Notes: generated from the letters alone by a model not told the origin. A stretch of 64,000 nt of DNA from Chryseomonas sp014190935 (GCF_014190935.1 NZ_JACHVV010000002.1:868001-932000), one strand, 5' to 3'. Counted from the stretch's first letter, positions 1-9,073 are shown. A program made the numbers and translations.

Positions 1-67
1 CGCCGAGGAAGTCCTCGCCAACGACCTGGTCAAGGAAGTCTATCTGGGCCACGAATTCCGCCTCTAG
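1..67 (+). CDS. lptB: LptB, LPS export ABC ATPase (C-terminal fragment)
   Basis: Only the last 21 codons are in the window, ending in residues VYLGHEFRL and a TAG stop at 65-67. This tail closely resembles the C-terminus of LptB, the cytoplasmic ATPase that powers LPS extraction from the inner membrane with LptF/LptG. lptA-lptB directly upstream of rpoN is the usual gamma-proteobacterial order, which supports the call. The ATPase motifs lie outside the window. Confidence 0.85.
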   Translation, partial: AEEVLANDLVKEVYLGHEFRL

Positions 68-89
68 GCAAACCCGGGGAAACAAGGCA

Positions 90-95
90 TATAAT
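90..95 (+). promoter_or_regulatory. Possible -10 element upstream of rpoN
   Basis: A perfect TATAAT lies in the lptB-rpoN gap, about 75 nt before the rpoN ATG. No good -35 is visible at 16-18 bp, so this is only a possible housekeeping promoter for the rpoN operon. Confidence 0.3.
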
Positions 96-169
96 TTGCT
101 AACGCTCGCAGGGTTCGCGAGGTTCGGTGGCGCTGTTCGCGTCGGTAGACAAGGTGTATTTCCGCAGCC

Positions 170-1669
170 ATGAAACCATCGCTAGTCCTCAAGATGGGCC
201 AGCAGCTGACGATGACGCCGCAGCTGCAACAAGCCATACGTCTGCTTCAGCTCTCGACGCTCGACTTGCAACAGGAAATCCAGGAAGCCCTGGAATCCAA
301 TCCGATGCTGGAACGTCAGGAAGAAGGTGAAGACTTCGACCAGAGCGAAGCCTCGAGCGAAGGCGATGAGAGCTCAGGCTCGGGCAACCTGGAAACCACC
401 TTCAAGGAAACCTCGGTCGCCACCAACGAGATGGCCGACGAATCCGAGTGGAGCGAGCGCATCCCCAGCGACAGCGAGCTGCCGGTCGATACCGCCTGGG
501 AAGACATCTACCAGACCAGTGCCAGCAGCCTGCCCAGCAATGACGACGACGAGTGGGACTTCACCACTCGCACCTCGGCGGGCGAGAGCCTGCAGACCCA
601 CCTGCTCTGGCAACTCAACCTGGCACCCATGTCGGATCTCGATCGCCTGATCGCCGTGGCGATCATCGACGGCATCGACACCGACGGCTATCTGCAGGAG
701 AGCCTCGAAGATATCCATGCTTCCCTCGATCCCGAGCTGGAAGTCGATCTCGATGAAGTCGAGGTGGTCCTCAGGCGCGTCCAGCAATTCGAGCCGGCCG
801 GGGTCGCCGCGCGCAATCTGCGCGAATGCCTGCTGATCCAGCTGGCCCAGCTACCGGCCAACCTCCCCCTGCTCGGCGAGGCCAGGCGCCTGGTCAGCGA
901 TTACCTCGACCTGCTCGGCAGCCGCGACTATGCGCAGCTGATGCGGCGCATGAAGATCAAGGAAGACGAGCTCAAGCCCGTCATCGAACTGATCCAGACG
1001 CTGCATCCGCGCCCCGGCTCGCAGATCGAATCCGGCGAAGCCGAATACGTGGTGCCGGACGTCATCGTCCGCAAGCACAACGAGCGCTGGCTGGTGGAGC
1101 TCAATCAGGAAGCCGTGCCGCGCCTGCGGGTCAATCCCCAGTACGCCGGCTTCGTCAAGCGCGCCGACAGCAGCGCCGACAACACCTATATGCGCAACCA
1201 GCTGCAGGAAGCCCGCTGGTTCATCAAGAGCCTGCAGAGCCGCAACGAGACCCTGATGAAGGTGGCGACCCAGATCGTCGAGCACCAGCGCGGTTTTCTC
1301 GAATACGGCGAAGAGGCGATGAAGCCGCTGGTCCTGCATGACATCGCCGAGGCGGTGGGCATGCACGAATCGACCATCTCCCGGGTGACCACCCAGAAGT
1401 TCATGCACACCCCGCGTGGCATCTACGAACTCAAGTATTTCTTCTCCAGCCACGTCAGCACCGCCGAGGGGGGCGAATGCTCCTCCACCGCGATCCGCGC
1501 GATCATCAAGAAATTGGTGGCGGCGGAAAACGCGAAAAAGCCGTTGAGTGACAGCAAGATCGCTGGTTTACTGGAATCGCAAGGTATACAAGTCGCTCGT
1601 CGCACGGTGGCTAAGTATCGGGAATCCCTGGGTATCGCTCCGTCCAGCGAACGCAAGCGTCTCATCTGA
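170..1669 (+). CDS. rpoN: RNA polymerase sigma-54 factor RpoN
   Basis: Sigma-54 directs core RNA polymerase to -24/-12 promoters that need AAA+ activators. The 499-residue protein has the Gln/Leu-rich activator-responsive region I at its start (KMGQQLTMTPQLQQAIRLLQ), an acidic low-complexity region II at about 45-120, a core-binding domain, and the diagnostic RpoN box ARRTVAKYRE at residues 476-485. Length is normal for Pseudomonas. It heads the conserved rpoN-hpf-ptsN-rapZ-ptsO cluster. Two sites that fit its consensus occur between nirB and the nitrate reductase gene in this window. The ATG at 170 gives the canonical MKPSL start. Confidence 0.98.
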   Translation: MKPSLVLKMGQQLTMTPQLQQAIRLLQLSTLDLQQEIQEALESNPMLERQEEGEDFDQSEASSEGDESSGSGNLETTFKETSVATNEMADESEWSERIPSDSELPVDTAWEDIYQTSASSLPSNDDDEWDFTTRTSAGESLQTHLLWQLNLAPMSDLDRLIAVAIIDGIDTDGYLQESLEDIHASLDPELEVDLDEVEVVLRRVQQFEPAGVAARNLRECLLIQLAQLPANLPLLGEARRLVSDYLDLLGSRDYAQLMRRMKIKEDELKPVIELIQTLHPRPGSQIESGEAEYVVPDVIVRKHNERWLVELNQEAVPRLRVNPQYAGFVKRADSSADNTYMRNQLQEARWFIKSLQSRNETLMKVATQIVEHQRGFLEYGEEAMKPLVLHDIAEAVGMHESTISRVTTQKFMHTPRGIYELKYFFSSHVSTAEGGECSSTAIRAIIKKLVAAENAKKPLSDSKIAGLLESQGIQVARRTVAKYRESLGIAPSSERKRLI

Positions 1670-1759
1670 CGCGTCCTGATGTGTGACCGTGCTTCGTTCG
1701 ATCCTTGTCATGTCGGCGAGCAGCTTCGCCGATGCAGCCCGGCAATAAGGAGAAGCGGT

Positions 1760-2068
1760 ATGCAAGTCAACATCAGTGGCCATCAGCTTGAAGTGACAGA
1801 AGCCCTGCGTGACTACATCGGCGAGAAACTCGCCCGCCTCGAACGGCACTTCGACCGTATTACCAACGTCCAGGTCATCCTGGAAGTGGACAAGCTCAAG
1901 CAGAAAGCCGAAGCCACCCTGCACGTCGCCGGCGCCGCCGTGGTTGCCAATGCCGAGCACGACGACATGTATGCCGCCATCGATCTCCTGGCCGACAAGC
2001 TCGACCGCCAACTGATTAAACACAAGGAAAAATCGATCGAACGCCAGCAGGGCGTCGGCGTCCGCTGA
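1760..2068 (+). CDS. hpf: Ribosome hibernation promoting factor HPF (short form)
   Basis: This 102-residue protein (MQVNISGHQLEVTEALRDYI start) is a short HPF/YfiA-type factor. The family binds the mRNA/tRNA channel of the 30S subunit and promotes inactive 100S ribosomes in stationary phase. The long-form C-terminal dimerisation domain is absent. The ATG at 1760 is preceded by a strong AAGGAGA Shine-Dalgarno at 1747-1753. An in-frame upstream extension from 1679 is rejected because it lacks both family similarity and a ribosome site. It sits between rpoN and ptsN as in most gamma-proteobacteria. Confidence 0.95.
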   Translation: MQVNISGHQLEVTEALRDYIGEKLARLERHFDRITNVQVILEVDKLKQKAEATLHVAGAAVVANAEHDDMYAAIDLLADKLDRQLIKHKEKSIERQQGVGVR

Positions 2069-2086
2069 GGTTTCGATCGCCGCTTT

Positions 2087-2551
2087 ATGATCAGACTCGA
2101 AAACATCCTGACCCCCGGCCGCACCCAGACGGGTGCGCCGGGTGGCAGCAAAGCCGCTGTACTGGAACGCATCGCCGAGCTGGCCGCGCAGGAACTGCCC
2201 GGCCACGACGCGGCGCACATCCATGAATGCCTGATGGCGCGCGAGCGCCTGGGCTCGACCGGTTTCGGCAATGGCATCGCCATTCCCCACTGCCGCCTGG
2301 CGGGTCTGCAGCAACCGCTGTGCGTGCTCTTCCACCTGCAGCAGCCGGTGGACTTCGATTCCCTGGACGGCGCTCCGGTAGACCTGGTGTTCGTCCTCCT
2401 GGTCCCGGAAGCCGCCACCGAGCAGCACCTCACCCTGCTACGCCAGATCGCCGGCATCCTCGATCGCGCCGACATCCGCGAGCGGCTGCGCAAGGCGAGG
2501 GACAGTCAGGCGCTCTATCAGATCGTCGTCGAGGCCCAGAGCGGACACTGA
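2087..2551 (+). CDS. ptsN: Nitrogen PTS enzyme IIA (EIIA-Ntr)
   Basis: This is the 154-residue terminal phosphoacceptor of the regulatory nitrogen PTS (PtsP to PtsO to PtsN). It does not transport sugar; in Pseudomonas and E. coli it affects K+ transport, PHB/carbon balance and stress. The phosphorylation site is His68 in GIAIPHCRL, in the expected EIIA-Ntr context. The gene starts 18 nt after hpf and ends 1 nt before rapZ, so co-translation is likely. Confidence 0.95.
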   Translation: MIRLENILTPGRTQTGAPGGSKAAVLERIAELAAQELPGHDAAHIHECLMARERLGSTGFGNGIAIPHCRLAGLQQPLCVLFHLQQPVDFDSLDGAPVDLVFVLLVPEAATEQHLTLLRQIAGILDRADIRERLRKARDSQALYQIVVEAQSGH

Positions 2552-2552
2552 C

Positions 2553-3407
2553 ATGCACCTCATCATCGTGAGCGGACGTTCCGGGTCGGGCAAGAGTACG
2601 GCGCTCAACGTGCTTGAGGACAATGGCTTCTATTGCATCGACAACCTGCCGGCCAGTCTGCTGCCCGATCTGGCCCAGCATGCGCTGACCGACATGGAGC
2701 GCCCCCAGCCCAAGGTCGCCCTGTCCATCGATGCGCGCAACCTGCCCAGTCAGTTGCAACGCTTTCCCGAATTGCTCGAACAGGTGCGCAGTCGCAACAT
2801 CCGCTGCGACGTCCTCTATCTGGACGCCGATGACCAGGCGCTGCTCAAGCGTTTTTCCGAGACGCGCCGCCGGCATCCGCTGTCGAACCAGGAAAGGTCC
2901 CTGGCCGAAGCCATCCATGACGAGCAGGTGCTGCTGTCGCCCATTGCCGACCTGTCCGACCTGAAGATCGACACCACCCATCTCAATCTCTATCAGCTGC
3001 GCGACATCCTCAAGTTGCGCCTGCTGAACGCGCCGGAGCCCGGCACCGCCTACCTGGTGGAATCCTTTGGCTTCAAGCGCGGGCTGCCAGTGGACGCGGA
3101 CATGGTGTTCGATGTGCGCTTCCTGCCCAATCCCTACTGGAAACCGGACCTGCGCGACTTTTCCGGACTGGATGCCCCGGTACGCGACTATCTCGAGCAA
3201 CAGCCCGAGGTAGAGACCCTGTACAATGACATCCGCGATTACCTGGTGAAGTGGCTGCCGCGTTTTGCCGCCAACAACAGGTCCTATGTGACCGTGGCCA
3301 TTGGCTGTACCGGTGGTCATCACCGTTCGGTCTATCTGGCCGATCGCCTGGGTCGCGAACTCAAAGACCTGCTCAAGAACGTCCAGATTCGTCACCGCGA
3401 TCTCTGA
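2553..3407 (+). CDS. rapZ: RNase adapter protein RapZ
   Basis: This 284-residue P-loop protein has Walker A GRSGSGKST at residues 8-16. Its C-terminal half contains the conserved GCTGGHHRSV segment of the RapZ family (formerly YvcJ/YhbJ). In E. coli RapZ binds the small RNA GlmZ and delivers it to RNase E, controlling glucosamine-6-phosphate synthase. The sRNA partner in Pseudomonas is less certain. The start codon follows the ptsN stop by 1 nt, the usual tight coupling of this operon. Confidence 0.95.
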   Translation: MHLIIVSGRSGSGKSTALNVLEDNGFYCIDNLPASLLPDLAQHALTDMERPQPKVALSIDARNLPSQLQRFPELLEQVRSRNIRCDVLYLDADDQALLKRFSETRRRHPLSNQERSLAEAIHDEQVLLSPIADLSDLKIDTTHLNLYQLRDILKLRLLNAPEPGTAYLVESFGFKRGLPVDADMVFDVRFLPNPYWKPDLRDFSGLDAPVRDYLEQQPEVETLYNDIRDYLVKWLPRFAANNRSYVTVAIGCTGGHHRSVYLADRLGRELKDLLKNVQIRHRDL

Positions 3408-3438
3408 CGCCCGTTTTGTTTCGACAAGGACAGACTCA

Positions 3439-3711
3439 ATGCCTGCCCAACAGATCACCATCATCAACAAGCTGGGCCTGCACGCCCGTGCGGCTGCCAA
3501 GTTCGTCGGCGTGGCCGGCCGCTATCCTGCCAGCATTCGCGTCGGCCGCAGCGGCGAACCGCCCGTGGACGGCAAGAGCATCATGGCGGTCATGATGCTG
3601 GCCGCTGGCAAGGGCACGGTGCTGCAACTGGAAACCGAGGGTGAACAGAGCGACGAGGCCATGCGCGCCCTGGTCGAGCTGATCAACAACTACTTCGACG
3701 AAGGTGAGTGA
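3439..3711 (+). CDS. ptsO: NPr, HPr-like phosphocarrier of the nitrogen PTS
   Basis: This 90-residue HPr-family protein passes phosphate from PtsP to PtsN. The active His15 lies in KLGLHARAAAKFV and the regulatory-type serine in the GKSIMAVMML motif. The ATG at 3439 gives the standard MPAQQITI start; the longer in-frame opening overlapping rapZ is rejected. It is the last gene of the rpoN cluster and is followed by a clear intrinsic terminator. Confidence 0.95.
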   Translation: MPAQQITIINKLGLHARAAAKFVGVAGRYPASIRVGRSGEPPVDGKSIMAVMMLAAGKGTVLQLETEGEQSDEAMRALVELINNYFDEGE

Positions 3712-3740
3712 TCAGCCCTGCTCCAGCGTTGCCCAATAAG

Positions 3741-3765
3741 AAAGCCGCCCGAGGGCGGCTTTTTC
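3741..3765. terminator. Intrinsic terminator after ptsO, probably bidirectional
   Basis: A perfect stem of AAGCCGCCC and GGGCGGCTT with a two-base loop is followed by T-rich sequence on the plus strand and preceded by an A-rich run. It can therefore also end the converging sodA transcript. Confidence 0.9.
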
Positions 3766-3777
3766 ATTGGGCGTCGA

Positions 3778-4392
3778 TCAGGCGTTCAGCGCCGTGTCGT
3801 AGCGACGGGACACTTCCGGCCAGTTGATGACGTTGAAGAAGGCACCGATGTACTCGGGACGGCGGTTCTGGTAGCGCAGGTAATAGGCGTGCTCCCAGAC
3901 GTCCAGGCCGAGGATCGGGGTGTTGCCGGTCATCAGCGGGCTGTCCTGGTTGCCGGTGCTCTCGACCACCAGCTTCTTCTCGGGGGTGACGCTCAGCCAG
4001 GCCCAGCCACTGCCGAAGCGGGTCAGGGCAGCCTTGGTGAAGGCTTCCTTGAAGGCATCGAAGCCACCCAGCTGGGACTCGATGGCTTCGGCCAGGGCGC
4101 CTTCGGGCTTGCCACCGGCGTTGGGGGCCATCACGGTCCAGAACAGGCTGTGGTTGGCATGGCCGCCACCGTTGTTCTGCACGGCGCCGCGCTTGTCCTG
4201 GGGCAGCTTGTCCAGCTGGCGAACCACGTCTTCGGCCGACAGGTTGGCGAACTCGGTGCCTTCCAGCGCCGCGTTCAGGTTGTTGATGTAGGTCTGGTGG
4301 TGCTTGGTATGGTGGATTTCCATGGTCTGGGCATCGACGTGCGGTTCCAGCGCGTCGTAGGCGTAGGGCAGCTGAGGCAGAGTATGCGGCAT
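3778..4392 (-). CDS. sodA: Superoxide dismutase, Mn type
   Basis: This 204-residue SOD converts superoxide to O2 and H2O2. Metal ligands are visible as His27 (MEIHHTKHH), the NHSLFW histidine, and the Asp and His of LDVWEHAYY. The GGHANH and GNQDSPLM signatures are those of Mn enzymes; Fe SODs carry AAQ-type and GASGW-type sequences there. The MPHTLPQLPY start at 4392 is the family start; the 41-residue upstream extension is rejected. P. aeruginosa sodA sits in a Fur-controlled fumC operon, but here the gene stands alone, convergent with ptsO. Confidence 0.93.
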   Translation of the reverse strand: MPHTLPQLPYAYDALEPHVDAQTMEIHHTKHHQTYINNLNAALEGTEFANLSAEDVVRQLDKLPQDKRGAVQNNGGGHANHSLFWTVMAPNAGGKPEGALAEAIESQLGGFDAFKEAFTKAALTRFGSGWAWLSVTPEKKLVVESTGNQDSPLMTGNTPILGLDVWEHAYYLRYQNRRPEYIGAFFNVINWPEVSRRYDTALNA

Positions 4393-4522
4393 GCGGATTG
4401 TCTCCATGGTGGCTTTGGTATGGACCCAGCGCCCTTGGGCGATGGGGTGTACGGCTGGTGCGCCACGGCGCACCGTCTGAAGCCTGGGCCGTCCGGTCAG
4501 CGAATTCGACCGCACGGCTATG

Positions 4523-4541
4523 TCCTAGTGCATTGCTAGGA
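4523..4541. promoter_or_regulatory. Perfect palindrome upstream of sodA
   Basis: TCCTAG-N7-CTAGGA is a perfect 6+7+6 inverted repeat about 130 nt upstream of the sodA start, overlapping a possible minus-strand -10 (TATCCT). It could be an operator for a dimeric regulator. It does not look like a classical Fur box. Assignment is inference. Confidence 0.35.
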
Positions 4542-4616
4542 TACTAACGAGTAACGGGGTGGGCTGTCTCCCGTTCGACAGGATTTTCCTCTCCACGACC
4601 TCTCCGGCGACCTTCA

Positions 4617-5966
4617 CTAGCTGCCGGCCAGGGTCATGCCATCGATCAACACCGAGCCGGTGCGCAGACTGCCGCGGCGTTCCACGTCGCTGCCCACCGC
4701 CAGGATCTGGCGGAACATGTCGCCGAGACGGCCGGCGATGGTGACCTCCTGGACCGGAAACTGGATCTCGCCATTCTCGATCCAGAAGCCGCCGGCGCCA
4801 CGGGAATAGTCGCCGGTGACCAGGTTGGTGCCCTGCCCCATCATTTCCGTGACCAGGAAGCCGGTGCCCATCTGCCGGATCAGTTCGGCCTGGTCGGCGG
4901 TACCGTGGCTGACATGGAGGTTGTGCACGCCGCCGGCATTGGCCGTGCTCTGCATGCCCAGCTTGCGCGCGGAGTAGCTGCCGAGCACATAGGACACCAG
5001 TCTGCCGTTCTCGACGAAGGGCTTGGCGTAGGTGGCCAGGCCCTCGCCGTCGAAGGCGGCGCTGCCCAGGGCGCGCGGCAGGTGCGGCCGCTCGTCCAGG
5101 GTCAGCCAGTCGGGAAACACCTGCTGGCCCAGGGCGCCTTCGAGGAAGGACGACTTGCGATAGAGGTTGCCGCCGGAGATGGCGGCGAGGAAGGTACTGA
5201 ACAGGCCGGCCGCCATTTCCGGGGAAAACAGCACCGGGACCTTGGCGGTGGGCACCGGCCGCGCGCCCAGGCGACTCACGGCGCGCTCGGCGGCGCGGCG
5301 GCCGATCTCTTCGGCGCTCATCAGCTGAGTGCCGATGCGGTTGACGTCATAGTAGTAGTCGCGCTGCATGGCCTCGCCACTGCCGGCGATCATCACGCAG
5401 CTCAGGCTGTGGCGGGTGCTGGCATAGCCGCCGACGAAGCCGTGGCTGTTGCCGTATACCCGGCAGCCCTGGTGGGTATTGAGGGTGGTGCCGTCGGCGT
5501 TGCCGATGCGGCTGTCGGCGGCATAGGCCGCCGCTTCGCAGGCCAGGGCCTGCTCGATGGCCTGTTCGGGGGTGATGTCCCAGGGATGATAGAGGTCGAG
5601 ATCGGGCAGCTCGCCGCGCGCCATCAAGTCGGCGTCGGCCAGGCCCGCGCAGGGGTCTTCGGAGGTGTGCTTGGCGATGGCCAGGGCCGCGGCCACGGTT
5701 TCGCGGATCGCTTCGGGACCGGTGGCGGAGGTGCTGGCCGAGCCCTTGCGCTGACCGGCATAGAGGGTGATGCCGAAACCCTGGTCGCGATTGAATTCGA
5801 CCGTTTCCACCTCGCCCTTGCGGACCGAGGTGGACAGGCCCTGGTCGACCGAGACGGCCACTTCACCGGCACTGGCGCCCTGGCGCCGGGCCTCGGCCAG
5901 GATGGCCTCGACCTGTTCGCGCAATTCGGGGAGCGCAGCGGGACCCACGGCGGCGTTGCGATTCAT
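4617..5966 (-). CDS. pmbA: PmbA/TldE, metalloprotease partner subunit
   Basis: This 449-residue protein is the TldE-like partner of TldD. In E. coli the TldD/TldE heterodimer degrades unfolded peptides, matures microcin B17 and helps degrade the CcdA antitoxin. As expected for TldE, no HExxxH motif is present; the catalytic site is in TldD. The ATG at 5966 is preceded by AAGGAGAAC, so the 13-residue upstream extension is rejected. The divergent neighbour is yjgA, and tldD lies just beyond it on the same strand as pmbA. Confidence 0.93.
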   Translation of the reverse strand: MNRNAAVGPAALPELREQVEAILAEARRQGASAGEVAVSVDQGLSTSVRKGEVETVEFNRDQGFGITLYAGQRKGSASTSATGPEAIRETVAAALAIAKHTSEDPCAGLADADLMARGELPDLDLYHPWDITPEQAIEQALACEAAAYAADSRIGNADGTTLNTHQGCRVYGNSHGFVGGYASTRHSLSCVMIAGSGEAMQRDYYYDVNRIGTQLMSAEEIGRRAAERAVSRLGARPVPTAKVPVLFSPEMAAGLFSTFLAAISGGNLYRKSSFLEGALGQQVFPDWLTLDERPHLPRALGSAAFDGEGLATYAKPFVENGRLVSYVLGSYSARKLGMQSTANAGGVHNLHVSHGTADQAELIRQMGTGFLVTEMMGQGTNLVTGDYSRGAGGFWIENGEIQFPVQEVTIAGRLGDMFRQILAVGSDVERRGSLRTGSVLIDGMTLAGS

Positions 5967-6058
5967 GACGTTCTCCTTACGGACGGCGCCGGCCAGGCCG
6001 GACAACCGTGCGGCAACTCGTTATGATGGCGCCCATTCTTAGCTGGACCCCATAGTTC

Positions 6059-6583
6059 ATGGTTGATTCTTACGACGACGACGCGCCGCTGGGCGAAAAG
6101 AGCAAGACACAGGTCAAGCGCGAGCTGCATGCGCTGCAGGATCTGGGCGAACGCCTGGCCGGTCTGCCGGCCGAGCAGCTGGACCGCCTGCCGCTCACCG
6201 ATCCGCTGCGCAAGGCCCTGGCCGAAGCGCCCAAGCACAAGACGCACATCGCGCGCAAAAGGCATGTCCAGTACCTGGGCAAGCTGATGCGCGACCAGGA
6301 CCTGGAAGCCATCCTGGCGCTGGCCGATCAGATGGACACCTCGACGCGGCAATACAACGAGCGCTTCCACGCCCTGGAGCGCTGGCGCGACCGTCTGATC
6401 GCCGAGGGCGACCAGGCGCTGGAAGCCTTCGTGGCGCTGTATCCGGAGACCGATCGCCAGCACCTGCGCGGCCTGGTGCGACATGCCCAGCACGAGGCGG
6501 CGCACAACAAGCCGCCCGCGGCGGCGCGCAAGGTCTTCAAGTACATCCGCACCCTCGACGAGAGCCAGCGCGGTCTGCGCTAG
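6059..6583 (+). CDS. yjgA: YjgA/DarP, ribosome-associated protein (DUF615)
   Basis: This 174-residue, highly charged, mostly helical protein matches the DUF615/YjgA family, with the KSKTQVKRELHALQ start and the C-terminal VFKYIRTLDE segment. In E. coli DarP binds late 50S precursors and helps peptidyl-transferase centre maturation. It is the only plus-strand gene between pmbA and tldD, an arrangement common in gamma-proteobacteria. Confidence 0.92.
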   Translation: MVDSYDDDAPLGEKSKTQVKRELHALQDLGERLAGLPAEQLDRLPLTDPLRKALAEAPKHKTHIARKRHVQYLGKLMRDQDLEAILALADQMDTSTRQYNERFHALERWRDRLIAEGDQALEAFVALYPETDRQHLRGLVRHAQHEAAHNKPPAAARKVFKYIRTLDESQRGLR

Positions 6584-6618
6584 GTCCCTGTCCGCGATGG
6601 CCACGGCCGGCGCCCGCA

Positions 6619-8064
6619 TCAGGCGCCGGTGCCGCCCACGGTGATGGCATCGATCTTCAGGGTCGGCTGACCCACGCCCACCGGCAGTGACTGGCCGTCC
6701 TTGCCGCAGGTCCCCACCCCCGCATCCAGCGCCAGGTCGTTGCCGACCATGGACACCCGGTTCATGACCTCGGGGCCGTTGCCGATCAGGGTGGCACCCT
6801 TCACCGGGCGACCGAGCTTGCCGTTCTCGATCAGATAGGCCTCGTTGGTGGTGAAGACGAACTTGCCGCTGGTGATGTCCACCTGACCGCCGCCCAGGCT
6901 GGCGCAATAGATGCCCTTCTCCACCGAGGCGATGATCTCGGCCGGATCGCTCTGGCCGGCCAGCATGTAGGTGTTGGTCATGCGCGGCATGGGCAGGTGC
7001 GCATAGGATTCGCGCCGCCCATTGCCGGTAGGCGCCACGCCCATCAGCCGGGCGTTGAGCTTGTCCTGCATGTAGCCCTTGAGGATGCCGTTCTCGATCA
7101 GCACGTTGTAGCCGCTGGGGGTGCCCTCGTCGTCGATGGACAGGGAGCCGCGGCGATCCGGCAGGGTACCGTCGTCGACGATGGTGCACAGCGAGGACGC
7201 CACCTGGCGACCGAGCTGGCCGCTGTAGTTGGAGCTGCCCTTGCGGTTGAAGTCGCCTTCCAGGCCATGGCCGACCGCTTCGTGCAGCAGCACGCCGGAC
7301 CAGCCGGCGCCCAGCACCACCGGCAGGGTGCCGGCCGGGGCCGCGGTGGCTTCGAGATTGACCAGCGCCTGGCGCACCGCTTCGCGGGCATAGCCCAGGG
7401 CACGGTCGTCACGCTGGAAATAGCGGTAGTCGCAGCGACCGCCGCCGCCGCTGTTGCCGCGCTCGCGGCGGCCGTTCTGCTCGACGATGACACTGACGCC
7501 CAGGCGCACCAGCGGGCGTACGTCGGCCGCCAGGGTGCCGTCGACCGCGGCCACCAGGGTGCGCTCCCAGACCCCGGCCAGGCTGATGGTGACCTGCTGG
7601 ATGCGCGGATCCAGGGCGCGGGTCGCCTCGTCCAGCTGCTTCAGGAAGGCGACCTTGGTGGCGCGATCCAGCACGTCCAGCGGATTGTCCTGGGCGTAGA
7701 GGCGCTGCGCCGGCTCCACCGCACGAAACGCCTGGACCTGGCCCTCGGCGCCACTGCGGGAAATGGAACGCGCGGCCTGGGCAGCCAGATCCAGGGCCTC
7801 GCCGGTAATGGCGTTGCTGTAGGCGAAACCGGTCTTCTCGCCGGACAGCGCCCGCACCCCGACGCCCTGGTCGAGGTGGAAGCCACCTTCCTTGACGATG
7901 CCGTCTTCCAGCAGCCAGGACTCGGAGACGATGCTCTGGAAATACAGGTCGGCGGCGTCGATGCCGGGCCCGGCCAGACGCTGCAGCACGGGTTGCAGAT
8001 CGTCCACCGCGAGTCCGCCGGGACCCAGCAGGGCCGAGCCGACGCTATTCAGGTAATCACTCAT
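6619..8064 (-). CDS. tldD: TldD, catalytic zinc metalloprotease subunit
   Basis: This 481-residue TldD carries the metal-binding HEAVGH motif (HExxxH) at residues 261-266, followed by GLEGDFNRKGSS as in the family. It forms a barrel-shaped heterodimer with PmbA/TldE that cleaves unfolded peptides inside its cavity. The ATG at 8064 gives MSDYLNSV; the longer opening adds seven unsupported residues. It lies downstream of the nitrilase and yhdP on the same strand, the same order as the enterobacterial yhdP-tldD block. Confidence 0.95.
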   Translation of the reverse strand: MSDYLNSVGSALLGPGGLAVDDLQPVLQRLAGPGIDAADLYFQSIVSESWLLEDGIVKEGGFHLDQGVGVRALSGEKTGFAYSNAITGEALDLAAQAARSISRSGAEGQVQAFRAVEPAQRLYAQDNPLDVLDRATKVAFLKQLDEATRALDPRIQQVTISLAGVWERTLVAAVDGTLAADVRPLVRLGVSVIVEQNGRRERGNSGGGGRCDYRYFQRDDRALGYAREAVRQALVNLEATAAPAGTLPVVLGAGWSGVLLHEAVGHGLEGDFNRKGSSNYSGQLGRQVASSLCTIVDDGTLPDRRGSLSIDDEGTPSGYNVLIENGILKGYMQDKLNARLMGVAPTGNGRRESYAHLPMPRMTNTYMLAGQSDPAEIIASVEKGIYCASLGGGQVDITSGKFVFTTNEAYLIENGKLGRPVKGATLIGNGPEVMNRVSMVGNDLALDAGVGTCGKDGQSLPVGVGQPTLKIDAITVGGTGA

Positions 8065-8175
8065 GGAAACTCCAGACGACGCCACAGTGGGCGTCGGAAC
8101 GTTGAAAGGGTCGCAACCTGGCCTCTAGCCTACTCGCGGAAGTCTCGGCGCCCTGATGCAAAAGACCAATGGCCG

Positions 8176-9015
8176 TCATTGCCGTTCGGCCAGGCGCGCC
8201 GGCAGGAAGCGGCGGTGCTGGGTCACCGGCATCCGCTGCCGCAACGCCGCCTGGCGCTCGGCATCGCGCTCGATGAGCAGCACCGCCTCGCCGCTGGCCT
8301 GGACGGCGAGCACCTCGCCCCAGGGATCCACCGCCATGGCATGCCCCCAGGTGCTGCGGCCATTGGCATGGACCCCGCCCTGGGCGGCGCCCAGCAGATA
8401 GCTCTGGGTCTCCACCGCCCGAGCGCGCAGCAGCAGCTCCCAGTGGGCCTGGCCGGTGGGCACGGTAAAGGCGGAGGGCGCGCTGATCAGCTCTGCCCCG
8501 GCGGCGCGCAGGGCGCCGTAGAGTTCCGGAAAGCGCAGGTCGTAGCAGACGCTCAGGCCCAGGCGACCGACCGGGGTGTCCACCACCGTGAGGGTCTGGC
8601 CGGCGGCATAGTGGTCGGATTCGCGATAGCTGCCCTGGCTGTCGCCGACGTCGGCATCGAAGAGGTGCAGCTTGTCGTAGCGGGCGACGCGCTGCCCCTG
8701 GTCGTCGAACAGCAGCGAACAGGCGCAGGGCTTGCCCTCGGTGGCACCGTCGGGCAGCAGCGGCAGGGTGCCAGCCAGCAGCCAGAGACCCAGCCCGCGC
8801 GCCCGCTCGGACAGCCAGGGCAGGATCTCGCCCTGCCCGAGCGCCTCGGCCCGCGCCAGTTCGGCGGGCGCCGGATGGCCGATGGCGACGAAGTTTTCCG
8901 GCAGCACCGCCAGGCGTGCGCCCGCTTCGGCAGCGCGTTCGAGCAGTCGCTCGGCGGCGCGCAGGTTGGCCGCCACCGCGGGGCCGCTGACCATCTGCAG
9001 GATGGCTATGGACAT
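8176..9015 (-). CDS. Carbon-nitrogen hydrolase (nitrilase superfamily, YbeM/Nit1-like)
   Basis: This 279-residue amidase has the complete Glu-Lys-Cys triad: Glu40 in LAVLPENF, Lys115 in RYDKLHLFD and Cys157 in LSVCYDLRF. The sequence resembles the Nit1/YbeM branch, which hydrolyses deaminated glutathione as a metabolite-repair step. Substrate assignment is by family only. The gene lies between yhdP and tldD on the minus strand and probably shares their transcript. The ATG at 9015 gives the MSIAILQM start that aligns with the family. Confidence 0.85.
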   Translation of the reverse strand: MSIAILQMVSGPAVAANLRAAERLLERAAEAGARLAVLPENFVAIGHPAPAELARAEALGQGEILPWLSERARGLGLWLLAGTLPLLPDGATEGKPCACSLLFDDQGQRVARYDKLHLFDADVGDSQGSYRESDHYAAGQTLTVVDTPVGRLGLSVCYDLRFPELYGALRAAGAELISAPSAFTVPTGQAHWELLLRARAVETQSYLLGAAQGGVHANGRSTWGHAMAVDPWGEVLAVQASGEAVLLIERDAERQAALRQRMPVTQHRRFLPARLAERQ

Positions 9016-9073
9016 GCAGGCACTCCTGAAGGGAGCGTCCATCCTAAGCAGCGGTGCGGCCGCAGGGCAATGC

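Noticed and set aside
4393..4515. N-terminal extension of SodA
   Set aside because: Family start is MPHTLPQL; the extra residues are basic, non-conserved and overlap the promoter palindrome region.
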